This document shows positions 17,165 through 25,996 of a DNA stretch of 64,000 bases, one piece after another. The notes under the pieces were generated by a model. That model did not search any database. It saw nothing but the letters and a program-made list of their open reading frames with translations, and was not told the DNA's origin. How positions within the stretch are numbered: position 1 is the first letter of the stretch; every line of letters begins with the position of its first letter. Origin of the DNA: Aquilonibacter sp963820185 (GTDB taxonomy: Bacteria > Vulcanimicrobiota > Vulcanimicrobiia > Vulcanimicrobiales > Vulcanimicrobiaceae). The position numbers and the translations under genes are program-made. The stretch is taken from contig CAWFYV010000007.1 in NCBI GenBank assembly GCA_963820185.1, forward strand, positions 310,001 through 374,000. The letters are read 5' to 3'.

Positions 17165-18184
17165 CGTGAGACGCGGCACCCGGACGTTGGGCGCGGGATA
17201 GAATCCGCTTCGTGCAATCCGTGCAAGGTCGAGGCCGGTTTCAACCAGCGCGTGGACGGCGACGCTCGCGATCGTGATCGCGAGACGCGCGGCAATGCAC
17301 GCGTGCGCGCCTTCGCCGAAGGTGAACGTGCGGCCCGCAGCTTCGGTGTCGTAGTTGGCCGCCGCGAGCACGACGAGTACGCTCTGACCATCGCGAACGA
17401 TCGCATCTTCGACGGCGATATCCCCTGCAGCAAAACGGCGGGTGTTGTGTACCGGCGGATCGAGGCGCGCGACTTCGGCGACGAACCCCGCGAGCGTCTT
17501 GGCGTCGGCGACGATGCGGCGCGTGATTGCCGGCTGCGCGACTGCGAGCTGATCGAGCGTGTTCCCGATCAGGCCGGCCATTGCGTCGTAGGTTTGGAAG
17601 AGCAGCCCCATCGCGTTCAAACGCTGCTGGACCTCCGGAAATCGCGCGGCGAAGAGTTTGTCGAGGGCGACCACAGCGCTCGACGCCCGGGGAAGGTCTT
17701 CGGCCGTTGCGCCGGGCGCAATCGCGCGCGCCAGTGCGCGCGCAGACTCTTCGATGCCCGGCGCGGCCGCTGGAGCGATGCCGAGCGCGGCCGCGACCGC
17801 ACGCGACGGGAACGTGAACATCAATGCATCGAGTGGGATGCTCTCCAGATCGGGAAGCGCGGAAACGATGGCGCCGATGTTCATCGCGTCGACGAGCTGC
17901 TCGGCGTCGTGGCGCCGCCGCGCGTGCGCCGGACCGTCGGTCATGCGCACCATGCGCGAGAACAGTTCGCCGAGCGGCGTGCCCCGCATACTTGAGGGCA
18001 CGGGTTCGATTGTTGGGCGCACGTGAAACCCGTCGTTGCCTAGCACGGCATCGACTGCCCGGACGCTGCATGCGACCCAGCAGCGTAAGTCATCGTCGTA
18101 GAAAAATGGGTGCTCGATGGCGAGGCGCGCGTAATACGCGTAGGGGTCGTCGGCGGTGACCGCGGTGATCGGCGTAAGTGTCAC
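17156..18184 (-). CDS. Cytochrome P450-like protein
   Basis: A 342-residue P450. The heme-binding loop is FTFGEGAHACIAARLA (FGxGxHxC, cysteine as thiolate ligand). An ExxR-type EVAR sits near residue 235, followed by PPVHNTRRFAAGD. The I-helix region (AGLIGNTLDQLA) lacks the usual acid-alcohol pair, so oxygen activation may be unusual or the function non-oxidative. It is shorter than the roughly 400 residues typical of bacterial P450s, mostly at the N-terminus. GTG 18184 overlaps the stop of the upstream ArsR-type gene (GTGA). No ferredoxin partner is adjacent, and its substrate is unknown. It converges on paaK with a 9-base overlap. Confidence 0.82.
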   Translation of the reverse strand: MTLTPITAVTADDPYAYYARLAIEHPFFYDDDLRCWVACSVRAVDAVLGNDGFHVRPTIEPVPSSMRGTPLGELFSRMVRMTDGPAHARRRHDAEQLVDAMNIGAIVSALPDLESIPLDALMFTFPSRAVAAALGIAPAAAPGIEESARALARAIAPGATAEDLPRASSAVVALDKLFAARFPEVQQRLNAMGLLFQTYDAMAGLIGNTLDQLAVAQPAITRRIVADAKTLAGFVAEVARLDPPVHNTRRFAAGDIAVEDAIVRDGQSVLVVLAAANYDTEAAGRTFTFGEGAHACIAARLAITIASVAVHALVETGLDLARIARSGFYPAPNVRVPRLTLT

Positions 18185-18879
18185 CCGGTGACACCCAGGC
18201 GTCGACGAAGTTCGCGCGCACCGTCGGACGTGACGCGCAACGCGCGATCGTTCGTGTTGCGTGCTACCCAGCGTTTGCGCACGAGCAGATGGAGCAAGCT
18301 TGCGCCTAAACTTCCGGCAAGGTGCGGGCGACGCTCGGTCCAATCCATGCACGCGCGGGCGAACCGCCGCCGCTCGCCGTGTACGTCATCGACATCGATG
18401 CCCAGCTCTGCGAAGACGTCGCGCCCACGCGCCGTGAGGAGAAAATCGCGGCCTGCCGGCGAGATCGCTTTGCGTTCGAGGAGTCCGTCGGTCACGGCAA
18501 CGCCAAGCCGGCCGGCAAGATGGTCGTAGCACGAACGTGCTTCACGCAGCCGTTCGAATGTCGTACTCTGCGTGAGCGCGACGATGCGTGCAGGCCGTGC
18601 AATCGTGGCCAGCGTTTCGATCGCGTGCCCAACCTCGGGCGAGGCGATGCGGAAGAAGCGATGACGACCCGCCGAACGTCCGACGAGCAAGCCGGCCGCC
18701 ACGAGTTTCTTGAAGTGCGCGGTTGCCGCTTGGGGCGTCATCGCCGCAACCGAGGCCAATTCGGAGGCAGCGAGATCGCGACCATCGAGCAGCGCCAGCA
18801 ACATCGCCGCGCGGCCCGGATCGCCGATCAACGCGGCAACTTCGGCGATATTGGGATCGGCGCTGCGTCGTGCGGTCAT
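18181..18879 (-). CDS. ArsR-type winged-helix transcriptional regulator
   Basis: A 232-residue regulator. The N-terminal winged helix reads IGDPGRAAMLLALLDGRD, ASELASVAAMTPQAATAHFK and LVAAGLLVGRSAGRHRFFRI. Like the group of longer ArsR proteins, it has a C-terminal extension of about 130 residues (CYDHLAGRLGVAVTDGLL, CMDWTERRPHLAGSLGASLL) often seen in single-gene detoxification or efflux regulators. I see no ArsR-type metal-binding Cys pair. ATG 18879 is preferred over ATG 18897. It is co-transcribed with the P450 gene by a GTGA overlap and probably controls that two-gene unit. Confidence 0.87.
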   Translation of the reverse strand: MTARRSADPNIAEVAALIGDPGRAAMLLALLDGRDLAASELASVAAMTPQAATAHFKKLVAAGLLVGRSAGRHRFFRIASPEVGHAIETLATIARPARIVALTQSTTFERLREARSCYDHLAGRLGVAVTDGLLERKAISPAGRDFLLTARGRDVFAELGIDVDDVHGERRRFARACMDWTERRPHLAGSLGASLLHLLVRKRWVARNTNDRALRVTSDGARELRRRLGVTG

Positions 18880-18922
18880 GCCACCATGATAGCGCACCGA
18901 CGCTTCAGGCGCACGTGAATTA

Positions 18923-19747
18923 CTAAGCCAGAGCGCCTAAGCGGAAGGTTGCAACAAAAGCTTTGAAGATCGTGTGAATGTCGGGGTCCGTGAAACGCAC
19001 TTCACGTCCGCTCAACCGTTCGAAGCCGGGAATGATCGCCACATAATCGGCTTGTTCCGCTTTGGTAAGCGTGACGCGCATCTCGATCGGTCCATCGAGC
19101 ACGAAGGGCTTCGCCCTTGCAGCGTTTGCGACCGCGTGCTCCGCACCCGCGGCGATCGCGCGCTGCGCCGCAGCCGGCGAGATCGAGTTCGCGCTCAGCG
19201 CGCCGATCGAATCCTTGACGATCACGCCGTGGACCCACGGCATTTGCGCCTGTACGCCTTCGACGGTCGTACGGTCGCCGGTGATCATCAGCAACGGCAC
19301 ACCATGCGCGCCGAGCAGTGCGGCGTTGATCGTGGCTTCGCTGCAGCGGATACCGTTGAGATGCAGGTCGTAGATGACCGCCGGGGTGTAGGTGTGACAA
19401 AGCACAGCATCGCCGTCGCCGATCGCCCCGTGATAGCCGATAAAGAACGCCCCGCCGAAGCTCGCGTCGGCGTCTTGCACCATCGAGTACGGCTTGCGAT
19501 TGCCGAAGATCACGCGGATATCTCCGGGAAGTTCGTCGAAAAGCAGGTTGCGCATCGGGCCGTGCGAGTCGTTGACCAGCACGTCGCCCACCCCGGCGCG
19601 CCGCGCACCCGCAATGGCTGCCGCAACTTCGAGGGTGTAGTAGCGCCGATAGATCGCGTAATCGGGATGTGGCGTGCGTGCGTCGACCTGTTCCCAGCCG
19701 CTGACGCCGGCCACGCCTTCCATGTCGGCCGAACAGTAGAGCTTCAT
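18923..19747 (-). CDS. M55 family D-aminopeptidase (DppA-like), copy 1
   Basis: A 274-residue zinc peptidase of the DppA family, which releases D-amino acids from short peptides and is often linked to cell-wall peptide recycling. The first metal motif is CSADMEGVAG (Asp and Glu). Others are VNDSHGPMRNLLFDELPGD, GYHGAIGDGDAVLCHTY and NGIRCSEATINAALLGAHGV. The start at 19747 overlaps the stop of the second copy (ATGA). The longer frame beyond 19747 is a shadow. About 40% of positions look identical to its neighbour by eye. Confidence 0.88.
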   Translation of the reverse strand: MKLYCSADMEGVAGVSGWEQVDARTPHPDYAIYRRYYTLEVAAAIAGARRAGVGDVLVNDSHGPMRNLLFDELPGDIRVIFGNRKPYSMVQDADASFGGAFFIGYHGAIGDGDAVLCHTYTPAVIYDLHLNGIRCSEATINAALLGAHGVPLLMITGDRTTVEGVQAQMPWVHGVIVKDSIGALSANSISPAAAQRAIAAGAEHAVANAARAKPFVLDGPIEMRVTLTKAEQADYVAIIPGFERLSGREVRFTDPDIHTIFKAFVATFRLGALA

Positions 19748-20577
19748 GCCGGTAGATTCGCTGCGCCGCCGAGGCGCATCGCCGCGAGGAACGCTTGAAA
19801 AACCATCAGATAGTCGTCGTGTCGAAACCGTACGGCACGGCCGCCGATACGTTCGACGCAAGGCAAGAGCTCCATAAAGTCGGCTTGCTCGGTTTTGACG
19901 GTTTCAATGATCAGCTCGATCGGGGGGGAAAACGTAAACGCTTTCGCGCGCGGCAGGCCCGCGAGTGCTTCGCGCGCGCCGTCGCGAATCGCGTCGCAGG
20001 CGGCAACCGGCGTCAGCGAGTTTGCGCTATAGTAGCCGATTGCATCTTTGACGACGACACCGACCGCCCACGGAAGCGCGGCCTTGACGCTTTGCACCGT
20101 TGCGCGATCGCCGGTGACGAGCACGACGGGCGTGCCGTACACGCCAAGGATCGCGGCGTTGAGCAGCGCTTCGGTGCACGGTGTGCCGTTGATCCGCACA
20201 TCGTAGAGCGTCGCATCACTGTACGTGTGCGAAAGCACGGCATTCGCCTCGCCGATTCCGGCGTGATACCCGGTGAAGAACGCGGCATCGAAGCGTTGTT
20301 GTGCGCCCTGTGCCATCGAGAGCGGCTTGCGCGCACCGGAGATCATGCGCACGTCTTCCGGCAACTCGTCCCACAAAAGATTGCGCATGTTCCAATGCGA
20401 ATCGTTGACGAGAAACTCGCTGCCCCCGCCTGCACGCGCGCCTTCAATCGCGGCATCCACTTCTCGCGTCATGTACCGGCGATAGACCGGGTACTCGTGG
20501 ACGTTCGACGGATCGACCTGCGCCCAGGAACAGACGCCGGCCGTACCCTCCATGTCGGCGCTGAGATAGATCTTCAC
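19744..20577 (-). CDS. M55 family D-aminopeptidase (DppA-like), copy 2
   Basis: A 277-residue paralogue of the next gene with the same metal-binding pattern: LSADMEGTAG, VNDSHWNMRNLLWDELPED, GYHAGIGEANAVLSHTYS and NGTPCTEALLNAAILGVYG. DppA forms decamers; two different chains from overlapping genes could form a mixed ring, or the copies could differ in substrate. It overlaps the TPR gene upstream by 4 bases and the second dppA-like gene downstream by 4 bases. The two binding lipoproteins at the start of the window are possible peptide-uptake partners, but distance makes that speculative. Confidence 0.88.
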   Translation of the reverse strand: MKIYLSADMEGTAGVCSWAQVDPSNVHEYPVYRRYMTREVDAAIEGARAGGGSEFLVNDSHWNMRNLLWDELPEDVRMISGARKPLSMAQGAQQRFDAAFFTGYHAGIGEANAVLSHTYSDATLYDVRINGTPCTEALLNAAILGVYGTPVVLVTGDRATVQSVKAALPWAVGVVVKDAIGYYSANSLTPVAACDAIRDGAREALAGLPRAKAFTFSPPIELIIETVKTEQADFMELLPCVERIGGRAVRFRHDDYLMVFQAFLAAMRLGGAANLPA

Positions 20578-20993
20578 GGTTGCGCCTCGTGCAAGCCCTC
20601 TTGCGCTTGCGCCAGTCCCGTTTGCGCGGCCACATTTTTTGGATTGACCTTAAGTGCGCGCTGATAGAGCGGAATCGCTTGCGCGAACTTGCCGGCCGCT
20701 AAATATTCATCGCCGAGTTGGGTGATCGCCACGTCATCGTTCGGGTGCGCAGCGATGCGCGCGCGTAGTGTTGAGAGTTGCTCCATGACCGCGGGAGGAG
20801 GTCCACCGCCTTGCACGGCGGTCGTCGAGCCTTGCGACGTGCTTGCAGCGTCGCCGCTCTTCCCAAAGACCGAGCCACTCACGCCAAACCCAACCGCAAG
20901 CAAATACCCCATTACTCCTAAGAAGAGCACGGCGAAGAGGACGACAATGGGGACGTAGATTCGTGGCGGAAGTCCGCCATCTTGCTTTTTCAT
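20574..20993 (-). CDS. Membrane-anchored TPR protein
   Basis: A 139-residue protein with a short basic N-terminus, one membrane helix (YVPIVVLFAVLFLGVMGYLLAV, residues about 13-34), a Ser/Thr/Gly/Pro linker, then TPR-like helices (DDVAITQLGDEYLAAGKFAQ, IPLYQRALKVNPKNVAAQT). The domain probably faces the periplasm and holds a partner protein. It lies between DUF202 and the M55 genes with 4-base overlaps on both sides, so it belongs to that four-gene unit. Its partner is unknown. Confidence 0.8.
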   Translation of the reverse strand: MKKQDGGLPPRIYVPIVVLFAVLFLGVMGYLLAVGFGVSGSVFGKSGDAASTSQGSTTAVQGGGPPPAVMEQLSTLRARIAAHPNDDVAITQLGDEYLAAGKFAQAIPLYQRALKVNPKNVAAQTGLAQAQEGLHEAQP

Positions 20994-21388
20994 CGGTACG
21001 CGTACAGCGCTCCCGCAACGATGAGCCCGATGATCGCCAGCCCGTCGCCGATTAGAAGCGCGATGCGCGGCGAGAGGGGTGCAGGCTGATCGGCTTCGAT
21101 CGCGCGATGGGCCTGGCGATAGCGGTGCGTGCCATAGAGTGCCATAATCACGCCCGCGACCGCCATGCTCACGCCGAAGATCGTTGAGATGTGCGCTCCT
21201 GGGATTTCCTGGTGCGCGACCGCCGTGAACTCTCGCGCAAAGAGCGAAAAGCGCGCAATGACGAAGCCGAACGCGACAAAGGCGAGCGCCGTCCGCAGGT
21301 AGGCTAAGAAGGTCCGCTCGTTGGCGAAGTAGTCCCGGTTCCTTGTGTCCACCAAAGAGTCGTTTGGACAGAGGGCGAAGCTATTCAT
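20990..21388 (-). CDS. DUF202 (YidH-like) small membrane protein
   Basis: A 132-residue protein with the family's hallmark RDYFANERTFLAYLRTALAF, followed by three membrane helices. DUF202 proteins are of unknown biochemical function. An alternative start is GTG 21352 (VDTRNRDYF), which fits the family N-terminus and would leave about 38 bases to the divergent SprT-like gene. I keep ATG 21388 as the longer option. Its stop overlaps the TPR gene start (ATGA). Confidence 0.85.
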   Translation of the reverse strand: MNSFALCPNDSLVDTRNRDYFANERTFLAYLRTALAFVAFGFVIARFSLFAREFTAVAHQEIPGAHISTIFGVSMAVAGVIMALYGTHRYRQAHRAIEADQPAPLSPRIALLIGDGLAIIGLIVAGALYAYR

Positions 21389-21390
21389 CC

Positions 21391-21939
21391 GTGATCCCGC
21401 ACGTTGCCGATCTCCAACTGCTTTTCGCTCGCCTCAACTACCAATATTTCAACGGCGAAATCCCCGACTGCCGTATCGCGTACAATGCGCGCTTTTCCAA
21501 CTCGGCCGGCCGTATCACCTATGGCCGTCCGCTCTTGATCGAGTTGTCACCCAAGCATTTCCGAAAGCATCCCGAGGCACTTGAGGAGACGTTGCTCCAC
21601 GAGATGATCCACGCGTGGTGCTACGCGCGCTGGCGCGACACCGGCCACAGCGCCCGCTTTAAGAAGAAGATGCGCGAGTGTGGGTTGACCTCGATCTATC
21701 ACGATCTCGGGAACGTACGCCCCTTGAACGAGTCTGTGAAACGGTACATCCTGCGCTGCGAGGAGTGCGCGTTCGAGGTGCTGCGCCGCAAGCGGCCGGG
21801 TAAACCGGCAAGCTGTCCGCGCTGCGACAGGCGCCGCTTCAACCCGCGCTTTCCTTTGACGATCTATGAGATCACCGGCATGGACGCGGTCGGTGATACG
21901 GTCGAGGGGCTTACCGCGGCTCGGCGCGCAGCGCGTTAG
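21391..21939 (+). CDS. SprT-like zinc metalloprotein
   Basis: About 182 residues of the SprT/Spartan-like domain. The zinc-binding motif is EETLLHEMIHAWCYA (HExxH), with the third ligand in RDTGHSARFKKKMRECG. A C-terminal zinc ribbon has CEEC and CPRC pairs. Related proteins include SPRTN proteases acting on DNA-protein crosslinks, but bacterial SprT function is largely unassigned. GTG 21391 is chosen because the homologous core starts at VIPHVADLQLLFARLN. Its 3' end overlaps the convergent PDZ/GAF gene by 29 bases. Confidence 0.82.
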   Translation: MIPHVADLQLLFARLNYQYFNGEIPDCRIAYNARFSNSAGRITYGRPLLIELSPKHFRKHPEALEETLLHEMIHAWCYARWRDTGHSARFKKKMRECGLTSIYHDLGNVRPLNESVKRYILRCEECAFEVLRRKRPGKPASCPRCDRRRFNPRFPLTIYEITGMDAVGDTVEGLTAARRAAR

Positions 21940-23704
21940 CGATTGCCTCGAGTTGCGCGCGCAGCGGCGCGAGCTCCACGCGCACGGCATCCGCTATCGA
22001 GGCGTGCGAGATCTCATCACTGATGGCGAGCACGTCAAGGGCACTACCAACACCTTGTGACATCGATGAAAGCGCGGCAATCTCGTCAGGTGCGTACGCT
22101 TCCCCGCCGGCGCGCTCGCCGAGGACCACGAGGCCGAGCAACCTTCCGCGTGCGAGCATCGGAAGCGCCAGCGCACCGCGTAGCGCGCTCGCGTAGCGGT
22201 GCGGGTCGATCGGCACGTGACGCGCTTTGAGCGCGAGCACTGCCGCGTCGTTCTCGTCGATCTCCGCTTGGATGCCGTCGCCGAACGAGCGTGCCGGTGC
22301 GAAATTTCCAGTCCCGTCAAGGAAGATGGCAGCGCTCCGTGCATCGGTGTGCTCGCGAAGATTCTCGATGGCGTGATCGAGCAGCGCGGCCTCGTTGGTC
22401 ACGAATGCGGCCTCGCGTCCGAACTCAACGAGCGCACGCTCATCCTCGAGGCGTTTGTGAAAGAATACGCGCTCGACGATTCCGTCGACGCGCCGGTGGA
22501 TCGGGTTCAGCGAGAGGCCGAGTACGAGCGCCAGCGCCGCGTTTGCGACAAGGCCCGTCGCGTGACTTACGCCCATCAGCACCGTGTTCAGCAAGAACTC
22601 CAGCAGAATGAACGACGCGACGACGATCAATGAGACCGTCGCGACCACGACCGTGCGGCTGAGCACGAATTCGAAGTCGAGCACGCGGCGCTTGAGCAGC
22701 GCGTAGGTGACAAGTCCCGCGCTCAGCAGGTAGATTCCGTTGGAAGCGCTGATGATGGCGACGTTGACGAACCAGGAGGTAATAAAGACGGCGATTGTCT
22801 GCGTGAAGGCGTGGGCAAAAAACGCTATCGGCAGCGGCAGCAGCAGCCATGCTGCGCGCGGCCGTTCGTCGGCCGGCGTTGCACGGACCGCTGCAAGTGC
22901 CGCGAAAGCCACCAAGGCGTACGTGACCACGTCGATCGAGAGGCGTAGCGGCGATACCCGGTAGATAAACGGCAGTGGATCGAACCAGAGTGTTGCAATG
23001 CCGGTCGCAGCGGCAACGTCGGCGAGAAAGCCGATTCCGACCGACGCGATTGCCGCCAGCGTTAGGGCCGTGCGCCGGCGCGACGGTTGCCCGGTGCGAA
23101 ACGAAAGACGCAACAGCAGCAGCGGTGCGACTGCCATGCACACACGCGCGACGATGAAGAGCACGAGCTGGAGTGTCGCTGAAGGCAGCACGAGATAACG
23201 CGGGTCGAGTTGCACCGCGGTGATGCACAAGAGCGTCAGTATTAGGAGGCGCGCATCGGGGCGCGACCATTGGCGCAATGCCAGCAAGAGCGCGCAGATG
23301 CCGAACCAGAGCGCGGCAAGCGACGTGAGGACTTGGGCCGGCAGTTTCCACTGCGTGGCACCTTCCCACGAGGTGCTTCCGATGACACTATGCGTCGAGC
23401 GGCTTCCGCCGCGCTCGACGGTGACAATCGTCGGACGCGTGGCACTAAGTTGGGACACGACGGCAATGCGTGACCCGAGCGATTGCTCGCGTAAATCGAT
23501 GAGGTCGCCGTTGCGTATTCCCGCGCGCTCAGTCGCGCCGCCCGGACGGGGCTCGACGATGCGCACGGTGTAGGGCGCAGCGCGCAGCGTATTGGAGTCC
23601 CACCAGCCGAACCACGGGCGCCCCCCGACGCCGTAGGTTATCGCGGCCACGAAAAGGGTGACCACCAACGAGAGCAGGGACAGGGAAACCAAGCGCCAGC
23701 GCAT
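21911..23704 (-). CDS. PDZ-multispanning membrane-GAF sensor protein without output domain
   Basis: About 597 residues. After an N-terminal helix there is a PDZ-like domain (GGATERAGIRNGDLIDLREQ) at residues 45-110, then six or seven membrane helices to about residue 400, an NPIHRRVDGIVERVFFHKR segment, and a GAF-like domain (DHAIENLREHTDARSAAIFL, ALRGALALPMLARGRLLGLV). The tail has a coiled-coil-like stretch but no histidine kinase, GGDEF or phosphatase. The PDZ plus membrane plus NPIHRRVDG organisation resembles the sensory half of membrane histidine kinases, so it may be a receptor whose catalytic part is separate or lost. ATG 23704 is chosen; the frame to 23863 would run into the fumC leader. 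Confidence 0.72.
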   Translation of the reverse strand: MRWRLVSLSLLSLVVTLFVAAITYGVGGRPWFGWWDSNTLRAAPYTVRIVEPRPGGATERAGIRNGDLIDLREQSLGSRIAVVSQLSATRPTIVTVERGGSRSTHSVIGSTSWEGATQWKLPAQVLTSLAALWFGICALLLALRQWSRPDARLLILTLLCITAVQLDPRYLVLPSATLQLVLFIVARVCMAVAPLLLLRLSFRTGQPSRRRTALTLAAIASVGIGFLADVAAATGIATLWFDPLPFIYRVSPLRLSIDVVTYALVAFAALAAVRATPADERPRAAWLLLPLPIAFFAHAFTQTIAVFITSWFVNVAIISASNGIYLLSAGLVTYALLKRRVLDFEFVLSRTVVVATVSLIVVASFILLEFLLNTVLMGVSHATGLVANAALALVLGLSLNPIHRRVDGIVERVFFHKRLEDERALVEFGREAAFVTNEAALLDHAIENLREHTDARSAAIFLDGTGNFAPARSFGDGIQAEIDENDAAVLALKARHVPIDPHRYASALRGALALPMLARGRLLGLVVLGERAGGEAYAPDEIAALSSMSQGVGSALDVLAISDEISHASIADAVRVELAPLRAQLEAIANALRAEPR

Positions 23705-23795
23705 CAAACGGTCCCTTAGCTCGCCAAAGAGGCGTTCCTTCCCCGACCTAAGTCCAGGCCGAGATTCCCCGAAAAGGGTGAAGATAGGTGTTGCA

Positions 23796-25229
23796 ATGAC
23801 GACTGTAAACAGCACCACCAACGGGACGACCAAAACGCGCGTCGAGACCGACTCGATGGGCAAGATCGAGGTCCCCGCAGATAAGTACTACGGCGCGCAA
23901 TCCGCGCGTTCGCTCATCCACTTCGATATTGGTGAAGGCTCGTGGCCCAAGGACCGCATGCCCAAGCAAGTGATCGTCGCGATGGCGCAGCTCAAGAAAG
24001 CGGCGGCGCTGGTCAATCACGATCTCGGCAAGCTCGACGACGAGAAAACCAAGCTTATCGTGCAAGCCGCCGACGAAGTGATCGCCGGCAAGCTTGACGC
24101 GCACTTTCCCCTGCGTATTTGGCAGACCGGTTCGGGCACGCAGACGAACATGAACGTCAACGAAGTCATTTCAAACCGCGCGATCGAGATCGCGGGCGGC
24201 GAGATGGGCTCGAAGAAGCCGGTGCACCCGAACGATCACGTCAATATGTCGCAGTCGTCGAACGACACCTTCCCGACCGCGATGCATATGGCCGCGGCGG
24301 AAGCGGTGGTCCAGATGCTCCCGGCCGTTAAAGCGCTGCGCGACGCACTCGACGTGAAAGCTAAGCAGTGGAAAGACATCGTCAAAGTCGGGCGCACGCA
24401 CTTGCAAGACGCGACGCCGCTCTTGCTCGGCCAAGAGTTCTCGGGCTATGTTACGCAGCTCGATCGCGCGATGAAGGCGATAAAGGAAGCGCTCGATCCG
24501 ATTTACGATCTCGCGATCGGTGGGACCGCGGTCGGTACCGGCCTCAACGCGCATCCGGAGTTCGCCGAGCGCATGGCCAAGAAGCTAGCTGAATTGACGG
24601 GCCTGCCCTTCCGCTCGCATCCGAACAAGTTCACGGCGCTTGCGTCACACGACGACTTCGTCTTTGCCTCGGGTGCCCTCAAGACGCTCGGCGCGGCGCT
24701 GATGAAGATCGCCAACGACATCCGCTGGCTGGCCTCGGGTCCACGTGCGGGAATCGGCGAGTTGATTCTGCCGGAGAACGAGCCGGGCAGCTCGATCATG
24801 CCGGGCAAAGTGAACCCGACACAGTCGGAGCAGATGACGATGGTCGTCGTGCAAGTATTCGGCAACGACGCGGCGATCGGCTTTGGCGCGTCGCAGGGCA
24901 ACTTCGAACTCAACGTCTTTAATCCGGTGATTCTCTCGAACTTCTTGCACAGCGCCAACTTGCTGCGCGACTCGTGCACGATGTTCCGCGAGCACGCCGT
25001 CGAAGGGCTGCAAGCCAATGAAGCCGCGATCAAGAAATATCTGGACGAATCGCTGATGACGGTGACGGCGCTCGCGCCGAAGATCGGCTACGACAAAGCT
25101 GCGGAGATCGCAAAGACGGCGCACCACGAAGGCACGACGCTCAAAGCGGCGGCGCTCAAGCTTGGCCACGTCACCTCAGACGAGTTTGATAAGCTCGTCG
25201 TCCCGAAAGAGATGACCCACCCGAAGTAG
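23796..25229 (+). CDS. fumC: Class II fumarate hydratase
   Basis: A 477-residue fumarase C, which interconverts fumarate and malate in the citric acid cycle without an iron-sulfur centre. The superfamily signature GSSIMPGKVNPTQSEQMTMV is present. So are RIWQTGSGTQTNMNVNEVIS, HVNMSQSSNDTFPTAMH and KVGRTHLQDATPLLLGQEFS, all distinguishing fumarase from aspartase or argininosuccinate lyase. ATG 23796 gives an N-terminus with a short Thr/Asn-rich leader before RVETDSMGKIEVPADKYYGA. The longer frame from 23658 is antisense to the sensor gene. Confidence 0.95.
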   Translation: MTTVNSTTNGTTKTRVETDSMGKIEVPADKYYGAQSARSLIHFDIGEGSWPKDRMPKQVIVAMAQLKKAAALVNHDLGKLDDEKTKLIVQAADEVIAGKLDAHFPLRIWQTGSGTQTNMNVNEVISNRAIEIAGGEMGSKKPVHPNDHVNMSQSSNDTFPTAMHMAAAEAVVQMLPAVKALRDALDVKAKQWKDIVKVGRTHLQDATPLLLGQEFSGYVTQLDRAMKAIKEALDPIYDLAIGGTAVGTGLNAHPEFAERMAKKLAELTGLPFRSHPNKFTALASHDDFVFASGALKTLGAALMKIANDIRWLASGPRAGIGELILPENEPGSSIMPGKVNPTQSEQMTMVVVQVFGNDAAIGFGASQGNFELNVFNPVILSNFLHSANLLRDSCTMFREHAVEGLQANEAAIKKYLDESLMTVTALAPKIGYDKAAEIAKTAHHEGTTLKAAALKLGHVTSDEFDKLVVPKEMTHPK

Positions 25230-25238
25230 GTCTTCGTC

Positions 25239-25898
25239 TTAGGCGGCGTTCCCGATGAAGCGTGCGAGATTCTCGCGCGCTTCGTTCGTTATTTCGAAGA
25301 ACGCGACATTGTAGTTCGGGCTCATCTCTTGATGTGCCACGACGCGGCCGCGCACGCGAATGGTTTGGCTTTCGAGCGGAATGTCGAGGTCGATCGCGGC
25401 GCCGACCGGGATCTCATCGTCGGTATTCATATGGACGCCGCCGGTCGAGATATTGACTGCTTGCGCGTCGCGCTTGGTCGAGCCGAGTCGCGCATAACGC
25501 ACGACGAAGTCGACCGGCACGCGCACGCCTGCGCGCGTCAATCCATCGATGCTCTTGACGTCGGCCTGGGCGGTTGCACGGGCGCGCGCTGCTTCGTTAG
25601 CTTTGGCGATGGCCTCGGTTTGGTCGTCGGTGTGCTGCAACGCCACGACGTAGGAGTAGCGCGGGCCATTCTGCTTGCTCGCGACGACCTTGCCATGTAG
25701 CGGAACCGTCGCGGAGCCGTGAACCGAGAGACTGAAATCGAGCTCTGCGCCGGATGGGAAGTCGTGGACAGAGCGCATCCGGCATTCGGAAGCGTTCAAG
25801 TGCTCGATGATGGCCATGACGGACGCGGTGCCCGCGCCCGCGCGAACCATCGCGGGAACTTCCAGCGACTGTAAAGCCGCCGGTTGTGAATCTGCCAT
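25239..25898 (-). CDS. PilZ domain protein, copy 1
   Basis: A 219-residue protein. The C-terminal half is a PilZ domain with RVPVDFVVRYAR and the NISTGGVHMN element, the RxxxR plus (D/N)xSxxG pattern used to bind cyclic di-GMP; here the first arginine pair is RAGVR/R. The N-terminal half (MAIIEHLNASECRMRSVHDF, HGKVVASKQNGPRYSYVVAL) looks like a degenerate PilZ or YcgR-N-like barrel. ATG 25898 is preferred over ATG 25967. It converges on fumC and is followed upstream by a paralogue. Confidence 0.82.
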   Translation of the reverse strand: MADSQPAALQSLEVPAMVRAGAGTASVMAIIEHLNASECRMRSVHDFPSGAELDFSLSVHGSATVPLHGKVVASKQNGPRYSYVVALQHTDDQTEAIAKANEAARARATAQADVKSIDGLTRAGVRVPVDFVVRYARLGSTKRDAQAVNISTGGVHMNTDDEIPVGAAIDLDIPLESQTIRVRGRVVAHQEMSPNYNVAFFEITNEARENLARFIGNAA

Positions 25899-25996
25899 AG
25901 TAAGTGGGACTTCGGCCTGTTTCTTGTTCCTACTTAGGTCGGAGGCTGTGCGAAACGCGGCGTGCACAAGAGCTTGACCTTGCGTTTGCGCCGCCT

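Noticed and set aside
23705..23863. N-terminal extension of the PDZ/GAF sensor
   Set aside because: It overlaps the fumC leader and gives no natural signal or helix; ATG 23704 precedes a clean membrane helix.
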